Assembly (NCBI RefSeq): GCF_000468115.1
Contig: NZ_AVQI01000056.1
Coordinates: forward strand, 44,362-108,361
Direction: 5' to 3'
DNA: 64,000 nt
Source of the DNA: Treponema socranskii subsp. socranskii VPI DR56BR1116 = ATCC 35536
GTDB lineage: Bacteria; Spirochaetota; Spirochaetia; Treponematales; Treponemataceae
The translations under genes and the position numbers were made by a program. This document shows positions 58,313-64,000 of this stretch, piece by piece. Every line of letters begins with the position of its first letter. Within the stretch, counting starts at the first letter, position 1. The notes beneath the pieces are model-generated. The model was not told the origin of the DNA and did not search any database. It saw only the letters and a list, made by a program, of their open reading frames with translations.

Positions 58313-60373
58313 TTATTCGTTATTTCTGTTGTTTCGCCGCATAAAATTCGAAATGGTCGTCTGTTGACTTTCGAGACTGTTCAGCGACCCTTCCATGCTC
58401 GCAAACTTTCTTCGAAGCTCTTTTTCTTTTTTATCCATCTGCGTTTCAAGCTGTGCTATCTTCGTTTCCGACGATTTGATGCGCGTGCCGAGCGCGCTTA
58501 GCTTTGTGCCGATGATACCGCCCGTTTGGACGTATGCGCCGAGTTCGCGATCCAATCGGTATGCGATGCCCGAATCGACTATGAGGTCTCCGTCGCTGTC
58601 ATAACCGAACATATTTTTAATGTCTTCAAGGTGTGAGGCGAGGGCGGCATCGAGTTTTTTTTCATCGATTTCGAGATAACCGCGCAGCCGGCTCGGCGTA
58701 TAGCCTCCGGTGCTCCCGCTCGCGTTCGTCGAAATGCCGATTTGCGAGAGCATTGTTATGACCGCATCTTCTTTTGCCTGATAGCGCGCGCTTTGAATCG
58801 CTTGAAAATTCGATTTCATGCTCGTAAGCGAAAAGTCGCCCATAAAAAGACCGAGCCGCTCTTTTTCTTTTTCGCGCCGGTCGTCGGAAAGGTAGGTGAG
58901 CTCGTCGACGATTTCGCTTTTGTTTTGCGAAAGGATATTGATTTGCGCGATCGATTCGTTGTATTTTCCGACGAAAGTGATGAGCGCGTCTTTTGCCGAT
59001 TTGACATCAGGATCTATTTTGATCGTCGCCGTCCTTTCGGTTTTTTCATGTACGTGGAGCGTTACGTCGGGCACGACGTCGTCGATATCGTTCGTCGGCC
59101 GCTTGATCGTAATGCCTTCGTACGTGATGATCGCATCTTGCGCCGTCGATGCGGCATTGTTCGGCGTAAAACCGCCTGCGGACTTCGGATCGTAGAGCGA
59201 AACGGACGACATCGTAAAAGCGCTTCCCGTGTTCCTGTTTCGGATGACGATCGAAGCGATACCCGGGTAATCGTTCATGTCGATATCGACAGTCGTTTTG
59301 TCGCTCGTCAAAATATTCGGCGTCGCGATTTCTTTTTCGCTCCCGTCGCTCATGGCCGCGTAGACGACGCTTGCCGACGTTACGGGTAAAAGATCCGTGT
59401 TTTTCGTTTCCGTATTTTTCGGAAGCATGGTATCCGACGGATTGTTGTCGATGACGACATCCTGAAACGACGCATAGCCTGCGCTCGGAAGTTCGGGCGC
59501 AAGCGGTCTTTTATTGAGCGCTTCCGTTACGTCTTCTACCGCTTCTTTTGTGAGCGTAAACGAAATGCGCTTTCCTTCATTTCCCTGCGGCACTGCAAGG
59601 GAAAATCCGCTTCTCGGCGGAATCGTCACGCTTCCGTTTGAAACGGCGATTGCCGCATTCGTGAGGCGAGGGAGTCCTTCCTGTTCGAGGGAGGTCGTTT
59701 GCGGCGGAGCGGGGCGAAATTCCGTTTTTACCTTTCCGAACGACGCCGCATCCGATTTTACCGCTCTTATCATCCCCGTTTCGATCGCAAAGGTTTTCGC
59801 TTCGTCTTCAAACGTGAGACGGTTCGCTTCTCCCGTTTTTTTCGATTCGATGAGGATCGTTTTCGTTCCCGCCCCCGATCCGATGACGAGCGAATTGATA
59901 AGATCGCCGCCTCTCTTGTTGAGCGCTTTTGAAAAATCGGTAAGAGAGCCGCCTTTCCAGTTAAACGAAACGGATTTGTCGGCGACGCGAAACGTGTAGG
60001 TACCTTGGGGGACTTTTGTGTTATCGGGGAGTTCGGACGATAAAAAACGGTCGGCGGTCGCCGGCTGTATGACGTTGACTTTAAATGATTGATACTGCGC
60101 GCCCCGATTCGCATCCGCCGTAATCGCGTATTCGTCGGATGATGAGGCGAGCTTATTGTTGAACGGATTTTCGTAGGAATACAGCGTTTTAACGCTGTCG
60201 CGGAATTCCGTCAGCTTTCGGTTAACGTCCCGCCACGCGTTTTGCTGCGCTTGATAGGTTTTCAGCGTGTCCTGTTCCCTTGTGAGCGGGACACGCTCAA
60301 CCTTCATAAGTTTTTCTACCGTGTCGTTCGTGTTGTATTTGTCGGTGACACCCGGTATGTTCAATCCTGGCAT
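58313..60373 (-). CDS. fliD: Flagellar filament capping protein FliD
   Basis: A 686-residue FliD. The N-terminal domain begins MPGLNIPGVTDKYNTNDTVE with coiled-coil heptads to about 75; the C-terminal coiled coil (IKSSETKIAQLETQMDKKEK near 650) ends with SQQTTISNFMRRNNR. It is longer than enteric FliD, with an expanded central domain. It caps the periplasmic flagellar filament and guides flagellin folding. Downstream of flaG in the same orientation. Confidence 0.9.
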   Translation of the reverse strand: MPGLNIPGVTDKYNTNDTVEKLMKVERVPLTREQDTLKTYQAQQNAWRDVNRKLTEFRDSVKTLYSYENPFNNKLASSSDEYAITADANRGAQYQSFKVNVIQPATADRFLSSELPDNTKVPQGTYTFRVADKSVSFNWKGGSLTDFSKALNKRGGDLINSLVIGSGAGTKTILIESKKTGEANRLTFEDEAKTFAIETGMIRAVKSDAASFGKVKTEFRPAPPQTTSLEQEGLPRLTNAAIAVSNGSVTIPPRSGFSLAVPQGNEGKRISFTLTKEAVEDVTEALNKRPLAPELPSAGYASFQDVVIDNNPSDTMLPKNTETKNTDLLPVTSASVVYAAMSDGSEKEIATPNILTSDKTTVDIDMNDYPGIASIVIRNRNTGSAFTMSSVSLYDPKSAGGFTPNNAASTAQDAIITYEGITIKRPTNDIDDVVPDVTLHVHEKTERTATIKIDPDVKSAKDALITFVGKYNESIAQINILSQNKSEIVDELTYLSDDRREKEKERLGLFMGDFSLTSMKSNFQAIQSARYQAKEDAVITMLSQIGISTNASGSTGGYTPSRLRGYLEIDEKKLDAALASHLEDIKNMFGYDSDGDLIVDSGIAYRLDRELGAYVQTGGIIGTKLSALGTRIKSSETKIAQLETQMDKKEKELRRKFASMEGSLNSLESQQTTISNFMRRNNRNNE

Positions 60374-60399
60374 AATCCGCGTTCGTCCGAACGATTCGA

Positions 60400-60786
60400 T
60401 TAAATCATTTCGTCAAAAAGCAAACCGATCGCTTTTTTCATGCTGACTTTCATCTTCTGTATATCTTCGGACGGTATCTCCTTGATCACCTTGTTGGTGC
60501 TCGGATCCAATACGCTGATGACGACTTGTCCGAGCTCTTCATTGACACTGAAGCGCAGGCTCCTTCGTCCCATCACCATATCGGACAGCCGTTGGAGCTG
60601 CTGTGCGTTTTCCCGTATTTCGGCGAGATTTTGTGCAATGTTTTGCGCTACTTCAGCTCCTCCCGGCACCGAGCGGGCGACTCCCGCCGTCGCCGTACCG
60701 GCACCCGGTATTTGCGGAGCGACTTTGAAGTAGTTCTGGCCATCCATTGCCAAAGCCTGCCCGATACTGCTGGTAATTGTATTCAT
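60400..60786 (-). CDS. flaG: FlaG-family flagellar protein
   Basis: A 128-residue protein. The C-terminal FlaG domain reads LRFSVNEELGQVVISVLDPS then TNKVIKEIPSEDIQKMK; the N-terminus is Gly/Ala-rich. FlaG influences filament length in other bacteria. Ribosome site AGGAGG. It lies between flaB and fliD, preceded by a terminator-like hairpin. Confidence 0.85.
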   Translation of the reverse strand: MNTITSSIGQALAMDGQNYFKVAPQIPGAGTATAGVARSVPGGAEVAQNIAQNLAEIRENAQQLQRLSDMVMGRRSLRFSVNEELGQVVISVLDPSTNKVIKEIPSEDIQKMKVSMKKAIGLLFDEMI

Positions 60787-60800
60787 AGGGCAATCCTCCT

Positions 60801-60833
60801 GAAAAAGAACGGGAAGGGGCGCATCCTTTCCGT
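60801..60833 (-). terminator. Terminator between flaB and flaG
   Basis: On the minus strand ACGGAAAGG (60833-60825) pairs with CCTTCCCGT (60817-60809) with one mismatch, followed by CTTTTTC (60807-60801). It should end much of the abundant flagellin transcript while allowing some readthrough into flaG-fliD. Confidence 0.55.
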
Positions 60834-60891
60834 TACGTTTATTGTCAAAAAGACGACATCCGGTTGTCTCTCGGACAATAATCCGATTTCT

Positions 60892-61743
60892 TTACTGCAG
60901 CAGCGCTAAAACGTTTTGCGTTTGGCTGTTTGCCTGTGCAAGCATCGCGGTTCCCGATTGTGTGAGAATCGAGTTTTTCGTGTAGTCCACGATTTCCGCA
61001 GCCATATCGGTATCTCTAATACGCGATTCGGCAGCCTGCATGTTTTCCGCAGCGACGTTTACGCCTTTTGACGCCATCTCGAAGCGGTTTTGATACGCAC
61101 CGAGATCCGCCCGTTGTTTCGTTACCCGAAGCAGCGCGCTGTCTACGGCGCCGAGCGTGGCGTTTGCCAAGTCCGGCGTTGCAATCGAAATCTGCTCGTT
61201 GTCACCGTTTGCGTTTTTCAAGCCGAGCGCCGTTGCCGTCATCGTGCCGATGTATACGCGGACGTTTTGGTCGACGTTTGCACCGACATGGAACTGCATC
61301 GTCTTTGCGCCGTCCCAGCGGCCGAAACTGCCCGTAAGCATATTCATGCCGTTGAATTGCGCTTGACTTGCGACACGATCGACTTCCGACACAAGCTGAG
61401 AAACCTCAACTTGAATCTGCATGCGATCTTCATCGCTGTAGATGCCGTTCGACGCTTGAATCGCCAGTTCGCGGACGCGCTGAAGGATATCCGTTGTTTC
61501 CTGAAGATAGCCTTCCGTCGTCTGCAAAAACGATACACCGTTTTCGATGTTTCGCCCTGCCTGATTCAAACCGCGGATTTGACTCCGCAACTTTTCGGAC
61601 ACTGCAAGACCCGATGCATCATCTCCGGCTTTATTGATCCTTTCGCCGGAAGCGAGTTTCTCGATGTTTCCCTGTATGTTGGCATTCGAAATGCCGAGCA
61701 CACGTTCCGCATAGAGCGAACTCATATTGTGATTGATAATCAT
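60892..61743 (-). CDS. flaB: Flagellin FlaB (periplasmic flagellar core filament), second copy
   Basis: A 283-residue spirochaete FlaB. The N-terminal D0/D1 helix is [19 protein letters not shown] and [20 protein letters not shown]; the C-terminal D0/D1 is [20 protein letters not shown] and [19 protein letters not shown]. No signal peptide; exported by the flagellar apparatus. Very similar to the 62016 copy, with the central region most different. Ribosome site GGAGGG. T. pallidum also keeps adjacent flaB paralogues near fliD. Confidence 0.95.
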   Translation of the reverse strand: MIINHNMSSLYAERVLGISNANIQGNIEKLASGERINKAGDDASGLAVSEKLRSQIRGLNQAGRNIENGVSFLQTTEGYLQETTDILQRVRELAIQASNGIYSDEDRMQIQVEVSQLVSEVDRVASQAQFNGMNMLTGSFGRWDGAKTMQFHVGANVDQNVRVYIGTMTATALGLKNANGDNEQISIATPDLANATLGAVDSALLRVTKQRADLGAYQNRFEMASKGVNVAAENMQAAESRIRDTDMAAEIVDYTKNSILTQSGTAMLAQANSQTQNVLALLQ

Positions 61744-61809
61744 AATTTGTGCCCTCCATGTTTACGTACCGCAGAACATCATGCTCTGCGACCTTGCCGT
61801 GAAGGCTGA

Positions 61810-61896
61810 CTTTCCGGTTAGTGCGCCCCCGGAAAGCAGATTCAGACCCGTTACGGCAGGAAAAATCAGCCTTTTTGCAAGCCGATTTTTCCTGCC
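61810..61896 (-). other. Two perfect stem-loops in the leader of the second flaB
   Basis: GGCAGGAAAAATC (61855-61867) and GATTTTTCCTGCC (61884-61896) form a 13-bp perfect stem; CTTTCCGG (61810-61817) and CCGGAAAG (61829-61836) an 8-bp one. Neither is followed by a T-run on the minus strand, so they are more likely mRNA-stability or translation-control structures than terminators. The rest of the 272-base gap shows no confident promoter. Confidence 0.6.
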
Positions 61897-62015
61897 GCCA
61901 CAACCTATGGATTGCACATTGTCAAAGAACAAAAGCATGTCCGAACGCATGCTCGATAGTTACAGTACACACGGAAATAGGGCGGAACCCGCCTTTCCTC
62001 TATAAGTGTACTACA

Positions 62016-62876
62016 CTATCTCAGTAATGACAAGACATTTTGCGTCTGCGCGTTCGCCTGTGCGAGCATCGCCGTTCCCGCCTGTTGCAAAACGGTATTT
62101 TTCGTAAACTCGACCATCTGTTTTGCCATGTTTGTATCGCGGATGCGGCTTTCCGACGCCTGCGTATTTTCGGCTGCGATATCGAGGCCGCGGATCGCGT
62201 ATTCCATGCGGTTTTGATACGCGCCCAAATCGGCTCGCTGTTTGTTGATCCGCTTGATCGCTTCGTCGAGCGTGCCGATGACGCGGTTCGCTTCTTCCGG
62301 CGTTGCAATCGAAACCTTTTCTTCCGTACCGAGCACGCGCAGTCCGAGCGCCGTCGCCGACATCGTGCCGATGTACACCTGCATCCTCTGATCCATGTTC
62401 GCTCCGATATGGAACCACATGGAACCGGTAACCGTGTTTTCTCCCGTCGGGCGGGCGAAACGTCCGGTGAGCATGTTCATGCCGTTGAATTGGGCGGAAC
62501 TTGCGACGCGGTCGATTTCCTCTACGAGGGAAGAAACTTCGACTTGGATCTGCATGCGGTCTTCATCGCTGTAGATGCCGTTCGACGCTTGGATAGCCAG
62601 TTCGCGGATGCGCTGGATGATGTCCGTCGTTTCCTGCAGATAGCCTTCGGTCGTTTGGATAAAACTGATACCGTTTTGCGCGTTCGTCGACGCTTGATTC
62701 AAACCGCGGATTTGACTGCGCATCTTTTCAGATACGGCGAGTCCCGACGCATCGTCTCCCGCGCGGTTGATCCGTTCGCCCGATGAAAGCTTTTCCATAT
62801 CTTTTGCAAGACTGACACCGGTAACGCCGAGCTGACGGCTGGCAAAGAATGCCGACATGTTGTGGTTGATAACCAT
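62016..62876 (-). CDS. flaB: Flagellin FlaB (periplasmic flagellar core filament), first copy
   Basis: A 286-residue FlaB beginning [20 protein letters not shown] and ending [20 protein letters not shown]1 signatures [20 protein letters not shown] and [20 protein letters not shown] are present. The start at 62876 has GGAGGAA and the canonical FlaB N-terminus; the frame is open further upstream without homology. Expressed from the sigma28-type promoter at 63039 through a long structured leader. Confidence 0.95.
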   Translation of the reverse strand: MVINHNMSAFFASRQLGVTGVSLAKDMEKLSSGERINRAGDDASGLAVSEKMRSQIRGLNQASTNAQNGISFIQTTEGYLQETTDIIQRIRELAIQASNGIYSDEDRMQIQVEVSSLVEEIDRVASSAQFNGMNMLTGRFARPTGENTVTGSMWFHIGANMDQRMQVYIGTMSATALGLRVLGTEEKVSIATPEEANRVIGTLDEAIKRINKQRADLGAYQNRMEYAIRGLDIAAENTQASESRIRDTNMAKQMVEFTKNTVLQQAGTAMLAQANAQTQNVLSLLR

Positions 62877-62879
62877 AGG

Positions 62880-62896
62880 TATTCCTCCGTGGAATA
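62880..62896 (-). promoter_or_regulatory. Hairpin sequestering the flaB Shine-Dalgarno, ANGGA loop (CsrA-type site)
   Basis: On the mRNA, UAUUCC-ACGGA-GGAAUA forms a 6-bp stem with loop ACGGA, ending three bases before the start codon. The GGAGGAA ribosome site is split between loop and 3' stem. A GGA in a hairpin loop overlapping the ribosome site is the classic CsrA target, and CsrA control of flagellin is known in Borrelia and Bacillus. Its use here is inference. Confidence 0.55.
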
Positions 62897-62902
62897 GATG
62901 TA

Positions 62903-62973
62903 CGGCAGAATCCTTTCTGCCGGTTTGCAAAAAAGTGCATCTGTTTACAAGGCTACATCTACACTTTTCTGCA
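62903..62973 (-). other. Additional stem-loops in the flaB leader
   Basis: CGGCAGAA (62903-62910) and TTCTGCCG (62915-62922) make a perfect 8-bp hairpin; TGCAAAAAAGTG (62926-62937) pairs with CACTTTTCTGCA (62962-62973) with one mismatch. They lie in the roughly 150-base 5' untranslated region and probably stabilise the abundant flaB mRNA. Confidence 0.55.
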
Positions 62974-63038
62974 AGTGAATTGTAAATTTGCAACGGTACG
63001 GCTTAACAAGTCGCGCCGCAAATTCCAATCCTTATTCA

Positions 63039-63066
63039 CTATCGGCACGGAGAACAAAAAACTTTA
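63039..63066 (-). promoter_or_regulatory. Sigma28 (FliA)-type promoter of flaB
   Basis: On the minus strand TAAAG (63066-63062), 15 bases, GCCGATAG (63046-63039), against the consensus TAAA-N15-GCCGATAA. Transcription would begin near 63030, leaving a leader of about 150 bases before the ATG at 62876. Confidence 0.75.
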
Positions 63067-63103
63067 GCGAATTTTTAAATTTTTTTTCGATTTTTTCAAT
63101 GGA

Positions 63104-63757
63104 TCATCGGAGCATTTCGATGATGCGCCGCATACTGCGCCCCGCCTTTCCGCGGTGGGAAATTGCATTTTTTTCTTCGTCGGAAAGTTCCGCTGCGGTT
63201 TTTCCGATTTCGGGGATAAAAAAAATCGGATCGTAGCCGAAGCCGCCGTTTCCGCGAGAATCTTCGATCGATGCGACGATTTGCCCTTCCATCGTTTCCT
63301 GCGCAGCGTACATGCGCTCGTCCCCCAAATAGAGCACCATCGAACACGTGTAATGCGCACTCCGCTCGCCGTGCAAAAAACGACAATCGCCGGTACTCCC
63401 TGAAAGCGCGTCGTTCAACTCTTCGATGAGAAAGCGGTTTTGCGCGTCCTGCGCCGTCTTTTTGCCGTCCGCTCTGCCTCGTGGAAAATCCCGTCCGCCG
63501 TAACGCGAAGAGAAAATGCCGGGTCTGCCTCCGAGCGCGTCGACCGAAATGCCCGAATCGTCGGCGATGACGGGGCAGTGCACGATGTCGTAGAGAGCGC
63601 GCGCTTTTATCAAAGCGTTTTCGAAAAAGGTCGCTCCCGTTTCTTCCGGATCAAAATCGATCCCTTCGTCCGTCGGAATGACGATTTTGTGCGGCGAAAA
63701 GATTTTAGCCGCTTCGCGCTTTTTGTGCGCATTGTTCGTAGCGAGGTAGAGCTTCAT
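63104..63757 (-). CDS. rdgB: XTP/dITP diphosphatase (RdgB/HAM1 family)
   Basis: A 217-residue pyrophosphatase. LYLATNNAHKKREAAKIF at the start, then ETGATFFENALIKARALY near 39-56, VIADDSGISVDALGGRPGIF near 62-81 with the catalytic Asp, and GGFGYDPIFFIPE near 174. It removes non-canonical purine nucleotides such as dITP and XTP. The start at 63757 matches the family; no strong ribosome site is visible. Confidence 0.92.
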   Translation of the reverse strand: MKLYLATNNAHKKREAAKIFSPHKIVIPTDEGIDFDPEETGATFFENALIKARALYDIVHCPVIADDSGISVDALGGRPGIFSSRYGGRDFPRGRADGKKTAQDAQNRFLIEELNDALSGSTGDCRFLHGERSAHYTCSMVLYLGDERMYAAQETMEGQIVASIEDSRGNGGFGYDPIFFIPEIGKTAAELSDEEKNAISHRGKAGRSMRRIIEMLR

Positions 63758-63825
63758 ACAATCCATCATACAGCGAAAGCAAAGTTTTCGCAACGAGAAC
63801 GATTTTTATTTGCGCAAAAAAAGCG

Positions 63826-64000
63826 TTACAGCTGTTCGACTTCCGTTTCGGAAAGACCGGTCATTGTGCAGATTTCGGCAATCGGGTAGTTGTGCGTCCG
63901 CATGAGCTTCGCCGTTTCAAGCTTAGCTTGGTATGAGCCTTCGGAAATGCCTTCCTGCAGAGCGATTTCCCGCTCTTCTTCTCGCTGTACGGCGATGTCT
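63826..64000 (-). CDS. Rpn-family recombination-promoting nuclease/putative transposase (C-terminal part only)
   Basis: The last 58 codons of a gene entering from the right edge. The visible part is Glu-rich (VQREEEREIALQEGISEGSY) and ends with AKLMRTHNYPIAEICTMTGL then SETEVEQL. This is the usual C-terminal tail of Rpn/PD-(D/E)XK transposase-like proteins, where degenerate helix-turn-helix-like repeats follow an acidic coiled region. The nuclease domain lies outside the window. Confidence 0.7.
   Translation of the reverse strand, partial: DIAVQREEEREIALQEGISEGSYQAKLETAKLMRTHNYPIAEICTMTGLSETEVEQL

Noticed and set aside
61855..61896. Rho-independent terminator after the first flaB
   Set aside because: The stem is perfect but there is no T-run after it on the minus strand, so I list it only as a stem-loop.
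1..64000. tRNA or rRNA genes
   Set aside because: No cloverleaf with the conserved T-arm GTTCGA-type sequence and no rRNA segment was recognised in the gaps; a covariance search could still find a small RNA.

Overview
The window looks like chromosome from a host-associated Treponema (Spirochaetes). The markers are two core flagellin flaB genes next to flaG, fliD and a PilZ gene, a TatT-TatP-TatQM TRAP cluster of the type described in T. pallidum, and the block DegT / CapD-like / molybdenum-hydroxylase-like genes that, as I recall, resembles TP0077-TP0080. Most housekeeping genes have a balanced to slightly G+C-rich composition, while several catabolic and accessory blocks are visibly A+T-richer. 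I cannot assign a species.

Layout. 1-4100: an RpiR-type regulator (cut by the left edge) divergent from a sugar-acid or polyol operon (Gfo/Idh/MocA oxidoreductase, TIM-barrel isomerase, GntP permease) ending in a clear terminator. 4097-7262: hisH-hisF-thioesterase on the minus strand and a secreted GH-A-like glycosidase. 7434-10727: an iron/siderophore ABC transporter. 10837-16402: a minus-strand glycoside operon (sugar ABC importer, GH4 glycosidase, LacI regulator split by a frameshift at an A8 tract) behind a strong promoter and a perfect 18-bp operator. 16513-18246: a short RecQ-type helicase.

18247-22700 is the accessory island. It holds short tandem repeats, an IS110-family transposase relic, then small A+T-rich genes all on the plus strand (BrnT/BrnA, a MazE-type antitoxin whose start codon appears lost, a lipoprotein, an orphan HicB, small membrane proteins). 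These are separated by related imperfect inverted repeats resembling integron attC sites. No integrase is present, so it reads as an integrase-less cassette array.

23510-27416: TatT, TatP and a fused TatQM TRAP transporter. 27397-34381: ArgR with a small membrane protein, MutS2, RsgA, then an LpoB-like and a COG3014-like lipoprotein. 34565-39995: a likely sialic-acid-type catabolic locus (TRAP PQM, SDR, FadR-type regulator, NanA-like lyase) with back-to-back promoters across a dyad. 40134-48434: biosynthesis and repair genes on the plus strand (ThrA, a DAHP synthase-prephenate dehydratase fusion, IlvH, RuvC, RuvA, RuvB, QueA). 48439-55075: a DUF1622 protein and a tightly coupled run CapD-like / DegT / three subunits of a xanthine-dehydrogenase-like enzyme whose catalytic signatures are lost. 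55176-63066: TsaB, TsaE, a small protein, PilZ, FliD, FlaG and two FlaB flagellins, with a sigma28-type promoter and a highly structured flaB leader. 63104-64000: RdgB and the C-terminus of an Rpn-type nuclease.

The most interesting signals are the integron-like array, the degraded but conserved-in-layout molybdenum hydroxylase coupled to polysaccharide genes, the DAHPS-PDT fusion, the A8 frameshift in the LacI regulator, and the flaB leader hairpin that buries its Shine-Dalgarno under an ANGGA loop.
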